Below are positions 31,211-43,384 of a stretch of 55,946 nucleotides of DNA, piece after piece. The position numbers were made by a program, and so were the translations under genes. The stretch is from Betaproteobacteria bacterium (GTDB taxonomy: Bacteria; Pseudomonadota; Gammaproteobacteria; Burkholderiales; SG8-39). The DNA lies in the NCBI GenBank assembly GCA_025356085.1, contig JANXUV010000229.1, positions 1 through 55,946 on the forward strand. Direction: 5' to 3'. The notes beneath the pieces are model-generated. The model was not told the DNA's origin, searched no databases, and worked only from the letters and a program-made list of their open reading frames with translations. The first letter of the stretch is position 1. Each line of letters begins with the position of its first letter.

Positions 31211-33172
31211 ATGGAACCGATCTGGTCACCGACCGAGAAGGCGATCGAGCAGGCGCAGCTCACGCAGTTCGCGCGCCACATCGTGCGCAAGTACAAGCTC
31301 GAATTGAATACCTACCCCGCGTTCTACCAGTGGACGATCGATAACCCCGAGGAGTTCTGGTCCGAGGTCTGGGACTGGTGCGGGGTGGTGGCCTCGAAAA
31401 AGGGCAGCACGGTGCTGGTGGACGGCGACAAGATGCCGGGCGCGAAGTGGTTTCCGGAGGCGCGCCTCAACTTCGCCGAGAACCTGCTCAAGCGCGGCGA
31501 CCAGGGCGATGCCTTTGTGTTCTGGGACGAACGCGGCTTCCAGCGGCGCCTCAGCTATTCGCATCTCACTAGCGACGTGTCGCGCGCCGCGCAGGCGCTG
31601 GCGCAGCTCGGCCTCAGGCCCGGCGACCGCGCCGCGGCTTTTATCCCGAACATGCCCGAGACCGGCGTGCTGGCGCTGGCCGCGCTGTCGCAGGGCATCG
31701 TCTGGTCTTCCTGCTCGCCGGATTTCGGCACCAGCGGCGTGCTCGACCGCTTCGGCCAGATCGAGCCGAAAGTCCTCTTCGTCGCCGACGGCTACCGCTA
31801 CGGCGGGCGCGAGTTCGACGTGCTGGAGCGCGTGAAGGAAATCGCCGAGGGGCTGCCGACGCTGCGCAAGGTGGTGGTGGTGCCGAACCTGCAGCCGCGG
31901 CCGGACATCGCCGACATTCCCAAGGCCGTCCTGCTCGACGAATGGCTGCGCAAGCACACGCCGGCCGACATCAACTATGCCCAGATGCCCTTCGAGCATC
32001 CGGCCTACATCCTGTTCAGCTCCGGCACCACCGGCACGCCCAAGTGCATCGTCCATGGGGCCGGCGGCGCGCTGCTGCAATCGTTGAAGTCGCTCAAACT
32101 GCAGTACGACATCCGGCCCGGCGACCGCTTCTTCTACTTCTGCACCACCAACTGGGTGGTGTGGAACATGCTGTTGCACGGCCTCGCGGCCGAGGCGACG
32201 GTGATGATGTACGACGGCTCGCCGTTCGAGCGCAACGGCAAGATCCTCTTCGACTATGCCGAGAAGGAGCGGATCACCCACTTCGGCACCTCGGCGAAAT
32301 TCATCGACGCGCTGGAAAAGCGCGGCATGGCGCCGATCGAGACCCACCAGCTGGCGGAAATGCGCATGATCATTTCCACCGGCTCGCCGCTGGTGGCTGA
32401 GAGCTACGACTACGTCTACGAAAAAGTGAAGGCCGACGTCTGCCTCGCCTCCATCTCGGGCGGCACCGACGTGATGGCCGCGTTCGCCGACGCCAACGCA
32501 GTGCTGCCGGTGCACCGCGGCGAGATGCAGTGCCGCTCGCTCGGCACAGCGGTGGAAGTCTGGAACGACGCGGGCGAGCCGGTGGTGGGCGAGAAGGGCG
32601 AGCTGGTCTGCGTGAAGCCCCTGCCCTCCATGCCGCTCGGCTTCTGGAACGACAAGGGCGGCGAGAAATACCGCAGCGCCTACTACGAGAAATTCCCCGG
32701 CGTCTGGACGCACGGCGACTGGTCCGAGCTCACCGAGCGCGGCACCATGATTGTCTACGGCCGCTCGGACGCCACGCTCAACCCCGGCGGCGTGCGCATC
32801 GGCACCGCGGAAATCTACCGCCAGGTGGAGAAGATCGACGAGGTGGAGGAGTCGGTCGCCATTGGCCAGCTCTGGCCGCCCGAAAAGCCGACCGATACAC
32901 GCGTCGTGCTGTTTGTCCGCCTGCGCCCCGGCTTCAACCTCGATGAGGCGCTGACAGACAAAATAAAGAAGCGCATCAGGGAAAACACCACTCCCCGCCA
33001 CGTGCCGGCAAAAGTCATCCAGGTGCCCGACATCCCGCGCACCAAGAATGGCAAGGTGGTCGAACTTGCGGTGAGAGCCATGGTGAACGGCATGCAGGTC
33101 GGCAACACCGACGCGCTCTCGAATCCCGAGGCGCTCGAACTCTTCAGGGACATCCCCGCGCTGGCCGCTTAG
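31211..33172 (+). CDS. aacS: Acetoacetyl-CoA synthetase
   Basis: A 653-aa ANL-superfamily ligase activating acetoacetate to acetoacetyl-CoA. It has the family N-terminus ('[16 protein letters not shown]'), '[15 protein letters not shown]', the AMP-binding motif '[15 protein letters not shown]', '[10 protein letters not shown]' and the C-terminal catalytic Lys in '[10 protein letters not shown]'. The length matches AacS rather than shorter acetate ligases. It feeds ketone bodies or polyhydroxybutyrate breakdown products into central metabolism. It is convergent with the TctC gene, with a 5-bp gap. Confidence 0.93.
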   Translation: MEPIWSPTEKAIEQAQLTQFARHIVRKYKLELNTYPAFYQWTIDNPEEFWSEVWDWCGVVASKKGSTVLVDGDKMPGAKWFPEARLNFAENLLKRGDQGDAFVFWDERGFQRRLSYSHLTSDVSRAAQALAQLGLRPGDRAAAFIPNMPETGVLALAALSQGIVWSSCSPDFGTSGVLDRFGQIEPKVLFVADGYRYGGREFDVLERVKEIAEGLPTLRKVVVVPNLQPRPDIADIPKAVLLDEWLRKHTPADINYAQMPFEHPAYILFSSGTTGTPKCIVHGAGGALLQSLKSLKLQYDIRPGDRFFYFCTTNWVVWNMLLHGLAAEATVMMYDGSPFERNGKILFDYAEKERITHFGTSAKFIDALEKRGMAPIETHQLAEMRMIISTGSPLVAESYDYVYEKVKADVCLASISGGTDVMAAFADANAVLPVHRGEMQCRSLGTAVEVWNDAGEPVVGEKGELVCVKPLPSMPLGFWNDKGGEKYRSAYYEKFPGVWTHGDWSELTERGTMIVYGRSDATLNPGGVRIGTAEIYRQVEKIDEVEESVAIGQLWPPEKPTDTRVVLFVRLRPGFNLDEALTDKIKKRIRENTTPRHVPAKVIQVPDIPRTKNGKVVELAVRAMVNGMQVGNTDALSNPEALELFRDIPALAA

Positions 33173-33177
33173 CCTGG

Positions 33178-34146
33178 CTACTCGCTGGCCCTGATGCCGG
33201 CCCCTTTGATCACCTTGGCCCATTGCGGAATCTCGCGCTCGATCAGCGCCGCCAGCTCCGCCGGCGTGCCGCCAATCGCGTCGGCGCCGATGTCGCTGAG
33301 TTTCTTCCGTACGTCGGGCATCTGCATGATCTTCGCCGCCTCGCGATGCAGCCGGTCGATGATCGCCTGCGGCGTGCCGGCCGGCGCCATCAGCCCGAAC
33401 CACGGCACCGCCTCGAAGCCGGGATAGCCGGACTCCGCCATGGTCGGCAGATCGGGCGCGATCCCCGAACGCTTGATCGATGTCACCGCGAACGCCCGCA
33501 GCTTGCCGTCGCGCACGAGCGGCAGCACGTTGACGACATTGCCGAACGACATGCTGACGCGGCCCGCGAGCAAATCCGGCAGCAGCACCGTGGTGCCGCG
33601 GTAAGCAATGGGCTGGATATCGAGCTTGGCCATCGATTTGAACAACTCCGCCGCCAGATGCTGCGACGTCCCCGCGCCCGCATGCGCATACGTGAGCTTC
33701 CCCGGCTGCGATCGCGCCAACGCCACCAGCTCCGGCAACGTCTTTGCAGGCGAGTCAGCAGGAACCACCAGCAAATTCGCCGCGACAAAAATCTGCGAGA
33801 TCGGCGCGAAACTCTTGACGGGATCAAAGTCCAGCTTGTCGTACATGCTTGGACTGAAGATGAGCGACCCATTTCCGACCATGCCGAGCGTATACCCATC
33901 CGGCGCAGCTTGCGCAACGCGCGCGGCGCCGATATTTCCGCCAGCCCCGGTGACGTTCTCGACAATCACAGGCTTTGCGAGCGCTTCAGAAAGTTTTTCC
34001 GCAACCAGGCGCGCCGCCACGTCCGGCGCCACGCCAGGAGTAAAGCCGACGAGGATGCGCACCGGCTTCTCCGGGTAATTCCCTTGCGCGAACGCAACAC
34101 TCGAAGCGAGAAGAATCGAAAGGGCAGCGGCGATTTCGCGCTTCAT
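33178..34146 (-). CDS. Tripartite tricarboxylate transporter-type solute receptor (Bug/TctC)
   Basis: A 322-aa periplasmic receptor with a signal peptide ('ALSILLASSVAFAQ') and the Bug hallmarks 'YPEKPVRILVGFTPGVAPDVAARL', 'GNIGAARVAQAAPDGYTLGMVGNGS' and 'VNVLPLVRDGKLRAFAVTS'. These are greatly expanded in betaproteobacteria. No TctA/TctB membrane genes are adjacent, so it is an orphan receptor. The ligand is unknown, possibly a carboxylate. Confidence 0.92.
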   Translation of the reverse strand: MKREIAAALSILLASSVAFAQGNYPEKPVRILVGFTPGVAPDVAARLVAEKLSEALAKPVIVENVTGAGGNIGAARVAQAAPDGYTLGMVGNGSLIFSPSMYDKLDFDPVKSFAPISQIFVAANLLVVPADSPAKTLPELVALARSQPGKLTYAHAGAGTSQHLAAELFKSMAKLDIQPIAYRGTTVLLPDLLAGRVSMSFGNVVNVLPLVRDGKLRAFAVTSIKRSGIAPDLPTMAESGYPGFEAVPWFGLMAPAGTPQAIIDRLHREAAKIMQMPDVRKKLSDIGADAIGGTPAELAALIEREIPQWAKVIKGAGIRASE

Positions 34147-34157
34147 TTTTCTGTTGG

Positions 34158-34544
34158 CTATTTTTGTCCGCGACGCACGAAGTGCAGTTTGTTGCCTTCA
34201 GGGTCGCGGACGTAGGCGCCATAGTAATCGGGCGCATAGGACGAGCGCACTCCTGGCGGTCCCTCATCGACGCCCCCTGCGGCAATTGCCGCAGCGTAGG
34301 CAGCATCCACTGCGGTTCGCGAAGGAGCTGCAAACGCAGTCATGCAGCCATTGCCCCGGTTTGCAGACTGTCCATTGAACGGAAGACCGACCCAGAGCTT
34401 TCCTTCCTCGCCTGGACGCTGCCATGCCGCCCACCCGGGGTATTTGCCCGGGACGCGCTCAATGCCAAGCGGCGCCAACACCGCGTCGTAAAAGGCGATG
34501 GCGCGCGGCAGGTCGTTAGTGCCGAGGGTTACATGGCTGAACAT
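34158..34544 (-). CDS. VOC-family (glyoxalase-like) protein
   Basis: A 128-aa vicinal-oxygen-chelate fold protein: 'SHVTLGTNDLPRAIAFYDAVLAPLG' at the N-terminus and 'YGAYVRDPEGNKLHFVRR' at the C-terminus. Such proteins bind a metal and act as glyoxalases, dioxygenases or resistance proteins. No substrate can be assigned. It sits between two minus-strand genes and may be co-transcribed with either. Confidence 0.88.
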   Translation of the reverse strand: MFSHVTLGTNDLPRAIAFYDAVLAPLGIERVPGKYPGWAAWQRPGEEGKLWVGLPFNGQSANRGNGCMTAFAAPSRTAVDAAYAAAIAAGGVDEGPPGVRSSYAPDYYGAYVRDPEGNKLHFVRRGQK

Positions 34545-34563
34545 CCAAGACTTCCGTCACTCG

Positions 34564-35226
34564 CTAGTGAAGCGTTGCCCGACGACGTTCGTAGATTCCT
34601 TGAAGCAGGCGTAGCGATCCGCGGCAGATGGCCTCGTGAGTGAGCGCGTGGCCGAGCTCTTCGATGATGTCCAGGGTGACGGGGACGTGCAGGCCTGAGA
34701 GGACGCGCGCAGCGCGTTCGGCGTAGACGCGGGAGACGACGGAGTCATAGCCGCCGTGGACGAGGTGGATGCGCGAGTGCATGCGTGATTCGGGCTGGGG
34801 CAAGCGGGCGAAGCGGGCGGAGTAGGCGACGACCGCGCCGGCGAGTTCCGGGAAAGCTTTGACAGCTTCAAGTGCGACGGTGCCGCCTTGTGAGTAGCCG
34901 ATCAGCACGGTGCGTTCGCTCGGCACGCGGTGGTTGGTTTGTTCGCGGCGGATCAGTTGCTCGACGCGCGGCAGGATCGCGGAGATGCGATCCATGCGGT
35001 TGTCGTCGGTGAGGCCCGAGGTGGAGAACCATTGCTGGCGGTTGATGTCTTTGCCGTAGCGGGCGAAGCCGCTGGGCACCACCAGTGCGGCGCTCGGGAA
35101 GCGCCCCTGGTACTTGAAGGCGGTGGGGATCATCGAGCGGGCATCGGCGCCGCTCGCGTGCAGGAAGACGAAAAGATGTCGGGCGGGGTGTTCCGGGGCA
35201 GGACCAAAGCGGTAGACCTGCTGCAT
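34564..35226 (-). CDS. Alpha/beta hydrolase, phospholipase/carboxylesterase type
   Basis: A 220-aa small serine esterase with the nucleophile elbow 'IGYSQGGTVAL', an Asp in 'LVHGGYDSVV' and a His in 'ELGHALTHEA', the pattern of the carboxylesterase/phospholipase family. No signal peptide is present. The substrate is unknown. Confidence 0.87.
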   Translation of the reverse strand: MQQVYRFGPAPEHPARHLFVFLHASGADARSMIPTAFKYQGRFPSAALVVPSGFARYGKDINRQQWFSTSGLTDDNRMDRISAILPRVEQLIRREQTNHRVPSERTVLIGYSQGGTVALEAVKAFPELAGAVVAYSARFARLPQPESRMHSRIHLVHGGYDSVVSRVYAERAARVLSGLHVPVTLDIIEELGHALTHEAICRGSLRLLQGIYERRRATLH

Positions 35227-35300
35227 GAGGGCATTCTGGCCCTGTCGTAGCCGTTCTGTAAACTGGCCGCAGAAAAAAATGCGTTCTCCGAGGTAACTCC

Positions 35301-36989
35301 ATGCAAAAGAAAAGATTCCTGGCTGCCCTGTGGAAGCTGACCAAGCCCTACTGGCTGTCGGAGAAGCGCGGCACCGGGCTGATCCTGCTCGCCACGGTGG
35401 TCGGCCTCGCGCTGCTGGGAGTTTGGCTGGAAGTCCAGTTCAACACCTGGAATCGCGATTTCTACAACACCTTCGAGACCAAGGACCAGGAGGAGTTCTT
35501 CCGCCAATTGGGCACATTCACGCTATTGGCCGCTGTTTTCATCGTCAATTACGTCTATCGCACCTATTTCAAGCAGATGTTGATGATTGAGTGGCGGACC
35601 TGGATGACAGACCGCTTTCTCGCCGACTGGCTGAAAGACCTTGCCTACTACCGTATGCAGTTGCTGGATAAGGGCACGGACAATCCCGACCAGCGAATCG
35701 CCGACGACCTGAATTCCTTTGTCGATTTGACGCTCTCGCTTGCGCTGGGTCTTTTGTCGGCGGTGGTTACACTCGTCTCTTTTATTGGAATCTTGTGGGC
35801 GATTTCTGGTTCGCTGACTGTATTTGGTTACGAGATTCCGGGATATCTGGTCTGGGTGGCCTTTCTATATGCGCTTCCAGCTACGTGGATTGCTCATGTC
35901 ATTGGGCGACCGCTTATAGGCATTAACTTCAATCTTCAGAAGAACGAGGCCAACTTCCGATTTTCCCTGGTCCGCCTGCGTGAGAACTCGGAAGGTGTCG
36001 CGCTCTATCGTGGCGAGGCGGGGGAGTACGCAAACTTCCGAGCAAGTTTTTCTGGCGTGATTGCGGTCTGGTGGTCAAAGATGCTTAAGCAAAAGCAACT
36101 TGGTTGGTTTCAAGCGTTCTACGGTCAAGTTGCACTTATTTTTCCATTCCTTGTTGCCGCGCCTCGCTACTTCTCCGGCGCGGTGCCACTTGGCGCTATT
36201 TTTCAGATTGCCTCCGCCTTCGGCCAAGTGCAGGGAGCTCTGTCTTGGTTTATCGATTCCTATCCTACGTTCGCCAATTGGAAAGCGACGGTGGATCGCT
36301 TGACCAGTTTCACTGAGGCGCTTGAGTTGGCTCGAAAAGAGGCCGACCGGCTGGACGGCGACCGTCGGGAGGGCAAGCCAGCCGTGCTGGAACTGGAAGG
36401 CCTGGAACTCGCGTTGCCGCAGGGCCGGCCGCTGCTCGCGCCGACCACGCTGTCACTCAAGCAGGGCGAGTCGGTGCTGGTCACCGGGCCTTCGGGCGCG
36501 GGCAAGTCGACGCTGTTCCGCGCGCTGGCGGGCATCTGGCCCTACTGGAAGGGAAAAATCTCGCTGCCGAAGGGAGCAAAACTTCTTTTCCTGCCGCAGC
36601 GACCCTACCTGCCGATCGGGTCGCTCAAGAACGCCGCCTGCTACCCGGAAGACGCGGCGCCTATCGCGGATGATGCCGTGCGCGATGCGCTAACCGCGGT
36701 GGGTCTCCCGCACTTCGCCGTCGATCTGGCGCGTGAGGAAAACTGGGCGCAGTTGCTGTCCGGCGGCGAGCAGCAGCGGCTGGCCATCGCGCGCGCTCTG
36801 CTGAACCGTCCCGACTGGCTGTTCATGGACGAACCGACCGCCGCGCTGCCGGACGATGCGCAGGCCGCGCTTTACAAACTTCTGAAGGAAAAGCTGCCGG
36901 GCACAACGCTGGTGTCCATCGGACATCGCGAGGGGCTCGCGGAATTCCATCCGCGCCGCCTCGCCTGGGGAGAACTCAGCCCAAGATGA
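35301..36989 (+). CDS. ABC transporter, SbmA/BacA- or YddA-like membrane domain fused to ATPase
   Basis: A 562-aa protein: a ~330-residue membrane domain of the SbmA/BacA type ('YWLSEKRGTGLILLATVVGLALLGVWLEVQFNTWNRDFYNTFE', 'NPDQRIADDLNSF'), then an ABC ATPase ('GPSGAGKSTLFRAL', 'LSGGEQQRLAIARAL', 'WLFMDEPTAALP'). Relatives import or export peptides, B12 or fatty acyl compounds. Bases ~35510-36335, most of the membrane domain, have clearly lower GC (about 45% in a sampled line) than the flanks (about 75% in a sampled line), yet the frame is unbroken. Confidence 0.9.
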   Translation: MQKKRFLAALWKLTKPYWLSEKRGTGLILLATVVGLALLGVWLEVQFNTWNRDFYNTFETKDQEEFFRQLGTFTLLAAVFIVNYVYRTYFKQMLMIEWRTWMTDRFLADWLKDLAYYRMQLLDKGTDNPDQRIADDLNSFVDLTLSLALGLLSAVVTLVSFIGILWAISGSLTVFGYEIPGYLVWVAFLYALPATWIAHVIGRPLIGINFNLQKNEANFRFSLVRLRENSEGVALYRGEAGEYANFRASFSGVIAVWWSKMLKQKQLGWFQAFYGQVALIFPFLVAAPRYFSGAVPLGAIFQIASAFGQVQGALSWFIDSYPTFANWKATVDRLTSFTEALELARKEADRLDGDRREGKPAVLELEGLELALPQGRPLLAPTTLSLKQGESVLVTGPSGAGKSTLFRALAGIWPYWKGKISLPKGAKLLFLPQRPYLPIGSLKNAACYPEDAAPIADDAVRDALTAVGLPHFAVDLAREENWAQLLSGGEQQRLAIARALLNRPDWLFMDEPTAALPDDAQAALYKLLKEKLPGTTLVSIGHREGLAEFHPRRLAWGELSPR

Positions 36990-37467
36990 TGCAGGTGGTG
37001 GTGCCGTGGGCGTACAACTTGCCCGTGGCGTCTTCGATGCGGCCCTCGGCGGTGGCGGTCTTGCTGCCGAAATGGATCACCTTGCCGATTGCGCGGATGG
37101 TGCCGGTCTTGGCGGTGATCGCGCGCACCATGTTCACTTTTGCTTCCAGCGTGGTGTAGCCGGTCTTCGCCGGCAGCCGCGTGTGCACACAGCAGCCCAT
37201 CGCCGAATCGAGCAGCGTCATCGCCAGGCCGCCATGCACCACGCCGATCGGGTTGTAATGCTGCTCGCCTGGCATGCATTCGAAAACCGCCAGGCCTTCG
37301 CCGACTTCGACCAGGCGGAAGCCCATCAGGTGCATGATCGGCGGCCCGGGAATGCGCCCGGCAATCATCTCCTTCATGTAGTCGATGCCGGCGAGGTTCT
37401 TGCCGGCATCGAAGGCTGCCAGCGGATCTTCCCAGGTGATGTTCAGCGAACGGGTCATTTCCTTCAT
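36976..37467 (-). CDS. PaaI-type hotdog thioesterase
   Basis: A 163-aa hotdog-fold acyl-CoA thioesterase of the PaaI family: 'HYNPIGVVHGGLAMTLLDSAMGC' holds the catalytic motif and 'YTTLEAKVNMVRAITAKTG' follows. The substrate is unknown. It overlaps the convergent ABC gene end by 14 bp. Confidence 0.9.
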   Translation of the reverse strand: MKEMTRSLNITWEDPLAAFDAGKNLAGIDYMKEMIAGRIPGPPIMHLMGFRLVEVGEGLAVFECMPGEQHYNPIGVVHGGLAMTLLDSAMGCCVHTRLPAKTGYTTLEAKVNMVRAITAKTGTIRAIGKVIHFGSKTATAEGRIEDATGKLYAHGTTTCIILG

Positions 37468-37484
37468 TCTCCCTTTTTAAAAGT

Positions 37485-37856
37485 TTAACCCGCGGCCTGC
37501 AGTGCGAGCGCCGCGCCCAGCGCGAGGCAAAGGGGCGAATAGAGCAGCGTATCGAGGCGCGCGAAGCGGGAGCCGCGCACGCGCTTGAAGAAGCCGACCA
37601 GCCGGAAATCGCCGATCGCGCGCAGGATCATCACTGCGGCGGCGCCGGCGACCAGCAGCGTCACATCCAGCAGCACGATTGCCGCCGTCCCCAGCAGCAC
37701 CAGGCCGACGATCGCGGTGGCCGCCTTCGAGGGCTTGAATGCGGGCGCGCCGTCGATTTGCGGGATCGCCGCGCTGTTTCCCGGCACGCCTCTCAGCGCC
37801 CAGTAGAAATGCAGCAAGCCGAGCAGCGCGAAAATCGCGGCGGTGACGGGCGCCAT
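37485..37856 (-). CDS. DUF3995 membrane protein
   Basis: A ~123-aa integral membrane protein with four hydrophobic segments and the DUF3995 pattern ('ALLGLLHFYWALRG' at the start, 'ILRAIGDFRLVGFFKR' late). Start ATG 37856 is 2 bp after the hydrolase stop; the track uses TTG 37862. Function is unknown. Confidence 0.8.
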   Translation of the reverse strand: MAPVTAAIFALLGLLHFYWALRGVPGNSAAIPQIDGAPAFKPSKAATAIVGLVLLGTAAIVLLDVTLLVAGAAAVMILRAIGDFRLVGFFKRVRGSRFARLDTLLYSPLCLALGAALALQAAG

Positions 37857-37858
37857 GA

Positions 37859-38758
37859 TCAATACACCGGCGCCGGCGGCGGCAGCGCGGGCGCCGCGGG
37901 GCTCGCCACCTCCGATTTGCCGGCGATGAAATCCGCCGCCGCGCGCGTGGTGATATCGCTCTCGAGGATACGGCCGTGGCCGAGGCCCACGGTGCTGAGC
38001 AGCCGCGCGCCGGGCCAGGCGCGCGCCAGCGCCGCGCCCTGCGTCCAGGGGACGACGGCGTCGCGATGGTCATGGATCACCAGCGCCGGCGTCTTCAGGC
38101 GCGGCGCGAGGCGCGGGATCTCGAACTCGAACCAGCGCAGGCCGAAGCGCTCCTCGATCGCCGCCTGCATGGCGCGGCGCAGTGCCTCGGGCATCCAGTA
38201 CCAGCGCGCGAAGCGGCGCGAGTAGCCGACCAGGTCGGAGGGCGGGCTGACCAGGACAGTGCTGGTCAGCCGCAGGCCGCGCGAAACCGCCATCGCTGCG
38301 GCGGCGCCGGCAAGCGAATGGGTGATGACGTGCCGGACGCTACCGTGGTGCGCGGCGACGGCTTCGAGCGCGCCAGCGAAATCCGGCAGCCCGGTGAGCT
38401 TGCCTTCCGACAGGCCATGCGCCGGCTGGTCATAGGCGATGACGCGGAAGCCCTCGGCAAGCAGGCGCGGCACGAAGCCGCGCATCTGCGCGGCATGGCC
38501 GCCCCAACCGTGCGCGAGCAGCACCGCCGGCGCATCCAGCGGACCCCAGCGCCAGGTGGCGAGGTTGCGGCCGCGGTATTCGACGAAGCTCGCGCGCGCG
38601 TCGAGGAAGTCGAAGAAGGTGCTCTGCGGCAGCCTGGCTTTCGGCGGCGTGAGGAACAGGCGCTCAGCGAGCGCCGCGGCGTACTCGGGCAGCAGCAGCG
38701 AGCCGGTCAGGAAGCGAACGTTCGTGCTTATTCTGTGCAGTTCGTGGCCGAGGTGCAT
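37859..38758 (-). CDS. Alpha/beta hydrolase
   Basis: A ~299-aa hydrolase: oxyanion motif 'LLAHGWGGHA', nucleophile elbow 'ITHSLAGAAAA' (Ser), Asp in 'HDHRDAVVPW' and His in 'GLGHGRI'. The ATG at 38758 is preferred, with a GAAGGGAG ribosome-binding site, over the tracked start, which reads through part of tetR. It lies 14 bp after tetR on the same strand and is probably regulated by it. Confidence 0.88.
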   Translation of the reverse strand: MHLGHELHRISTNVRFLTGSLLLPEYAAALAERLFLTPPKARLPQSTFFDFLDARASFVEYRGRNLATWRWGPLDAPAVLLAHGWGGHAAQMRGFVPRLLAEGFRVIAYDQPAHGLSEGKLTGLPDFAGALEAVAAHHGSVRHVITHSLAGAAAAMAVSRGLRLTSTVLVSPPSDLVGYSRRFARWYWMPEALRRAMQAAIEERFGLRWFEFEIPRLAPRLKTPALVIHDHRDAVVPWTQGAALARAWPGARLLSTVGLGHGRILESDITTRAAADFIAGKSEVASPAAPALPPPAPVY

Positions 38759-39325
38759 GACGACTCCCTTCTCTAGCGCGATGCGGCGCGCAGTTTTGCG
38801 CGCGGGGAGGAAATAGCGTGGCGTTCGATCAGTGCGTCGAAGGCGGCGAGCGCGCGCGAGCGCGCTTTTGCGTAGCCGAGCAATCGCCGATGGTGGTGCA
38901 CCACCAGCGCGATGCCGAACAGTTCGAAGGAGATCTGCTCCGGGTCGGTGCCCTCGGCGAGCTGGCCCTGCTCGATCGCCTGGCGCGTGGCGCGCGTCAG
39001 CGTGTCGATCCAGGCGCGCTGGCCGGTGGCGAGCGCGTCGCGCACCACGCCGGGCTTGTCGTCGAACTCGATGGCGCCGCCGATCATCGGGCAGCCGCCG
39101 GGCAGGTCCGCCGATTCGGTCCAGCCGAGCCAATCGACGAACAGCGCCTTCAGGCGCGGCAGCCCGCGCGGCTTGGCGAGTGCGGGGTTGACGACCAGCT
39201 TGAGGAATTCCTGCTGGCCGCGGTCCATCACCGCCAGGATCAATTCTTCGCGCGAGCCGAAGTGCGCGAACAGGCCGGACTTCGACATGCCGGTGGCATC
39301 CGCCAGCGTGCCGATGGTCAGGCCT

Positions 39326-42268
<2,943 letters not shown>

Positions 42269-42381
42269 GTGCGATTTTCGGTAGGCGAAACCCGCTACTA
42301 TAGCCCCTTCGTTCCACCTCGCTCCAGCTTTTCATGGAGTCCGAACGGAGGCGGGCGGTCAACCCGCAGCAAGGCCAGGCG

Positions 42382-42397
42382 TTGTATATTCATACAG
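42382..42397 (+). promoter_or_regulatory. LexA/SOS box between uvrA and ssb
   Basis: TTGT-ATATTCAT-ACAG closely matches the LexA consensus CTGT-N8-ACAG, with a TA-rich spacer and a following TAC. It is 21 bp upstream of ssb and 113 bp upstream of uvrA, the position used for SOS control of both genes in proteobacteria. Confidence 0.8.
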
Positions 42398-42418
42398 TAC
42401 TCGACCAAGGGGATTGTG

Positions 42419-42901
42419 ATGGCATCCGTGAACAAAGTAATCATCGTGGGCAATCTGGGGCGGGATCCGGAGACGCGCTATCTGCCGAGCGGCGAAGCGG
42501 TCACCAACATCAGCGTCGCCACTACCGAGTCCTGGAAGGACAAGACGAGCGGCGAAAAGAAGGAAGCCACTGAGTGGCACCGCATCAGCTTCTTCGGCAA
42601 GCTGGCCGAGATCGCCGGCGAATACCTGAAGAAGGGCTCGCAGGTCTACGTCGAGGGACAGTTGCGCACGCGCAAGTACCAGGACAAGGAAACCGGCAAG
42701 GACCGCTACAGCACCGAGATCCGCGCCGACCGCATGCAGATGCTCGGTTCGAGGCCCGGCGCGGGCGAGCCGCGCGGCGAACCTCGCATGGAATCCGACG
42801 GCGATCCGGCGCCGAAAAGCAGCGCGCCGGCAAAACCGGGCGGCGCAGCGAAGAAGCCGGCCGGCAAGTTTGACGACATGGAAGACGACATCCCGTTCTG
42901 A
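42419..42901 (+). CDS. ssb: Single-stranded DNA-binding protein
   Basis: A 160-aa SSB: an N-terminal OB fold ('[34 protein letters not shown]', '[31 protein letters not shown]'), a Gly/Pro/Ala linker and the conserved acidic tail 'DDMEDDIPF' that docks repair partners. The ATG at 42419 is the family start; the longer tracked ORF reads through the SOS region. Confidence 0.96.
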   Translation: MASVNKVIIVGNLGRDPETRYLPSGEAVTNISVATTESWKDKTSGEKKEATEWHRISFFGKLAEIAGEYLKKGSQVYVEGQLRTRKYQDKETGKDRYSTEIRADRMQMLGSRPGAGEPRGEPRMESDGDPAPKSSAPAKPGGAAKKPAGKFDDMEDDIPF

Positions 42902-42954
42902 GAGCTGGCTGTGGCGGTATAATCCACGCCAATTCAGGAACTTGAAGCACAACG

Positions 42955-43326
42955 ATGCCGATTTACGATTACAAGTGTTCGGCCTGCGGCCATCAGGAGG
43001 ACCACCTCCAGAAGCTGAGCGAGGCACCGTTGAGCAAGTGCCCGGCCTGCGGCAAGAAAAAATACGCCAAGCAACTGACGGCGGCCGGCTTCCAGCTGAA
43101 GGGTTCGGGCTGGTACGCGTCGGACTTCAAGGGCGGCAAGAAATCGACCGAAGAGAAGCCAGACGCAAAGCCCGAGGCCAAGACGGACGCGAAGGCGGAA
43201 ACCAAGACCGAAGCGAAATCCGAAGCGAAATCCGAAACGAAAACCGAAACGAAAACCGAAACGAAAACCGAAACCAAGACTGAAGCCAAGCCGCCTAAAA
43301 AGACGCCGGCCAGCACCACGAATTGA
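42955..43326 (+). CDS. FmdB-family zinc-ribbon protein with Lys/Thr/Glu repeat tail
   Basis: A 123-aa protein. Residues 1-40 are the FmdB/CxxC zinc ribbon ('PIYDYKCSACGHQEDHLQKLSEAPLSKCPACGKKKYAKQL'). Residues ~63-123 are a charged low-complexity tail of repeated K-T-E-T/A units. The family often precedes DUF502 and aspS in betaproteobacteria, as here. Function is uncertain; it may be regulatory. Confidence 0.9.
   Translation: MPIYDYKCSACGHQEDHLQKLSEAPLSKCPACGKKKYAKQLTAAGFQLKGSGWYASDFKGGKKSTEEKPDAKPEAKTDAKAETKTEAKSEAKSETKTETKTETKTETKTEAKPPKKTPASTTN
43210..43281 (+). repeat. 12-bp tandem repeat in fmdB tail
   Basis: Two copies of GAAGCGAAATCC, three perfect copies of GAAACGAAAACC and a degenerate sixth copy encode alternating Lys/Thr/Ser/Glu. 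Unit length keeps the reading frame, so strains may differ in tail length without loss of the protein. Confidence 0.85.
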
Positions 43327-43348
43327 CCATTAAAGGGCCACGCAATCG

Positions 43349-43374
43349 GCCCGGCGACCTGCCGGGCCTTTTTG
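43349..43374 (+). terminator. Rho-independent terminator after fmdB
   Basis: A perfect 8-bp stem GGCCCGGC-GACCT-GCCGGGCC is followed by TTTTT. It lies 22 bp past the fmdB stop and 11 bp before the DUF502 start, so it separates the two units unless read-through occurs. Confidence 0.85.
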
Positions 43375-43384
43375 TTTCCACCAC

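Noticed and set aside
31226-33403. 725-aa ORF antisense to acetoacetyl-CoA synthetase
   Set aside because: It is a shadow of a clear AacS gene with no domain of its own and a composition typical of antisense frames.
43349-43374. Hairpin before DUF502 considered as a riboswitch or attenuator for aspS
   Set aside because: It is a simple perfect stem followed by a T-run with no alternative structure or leader peptide, so a plain terminator explains it.
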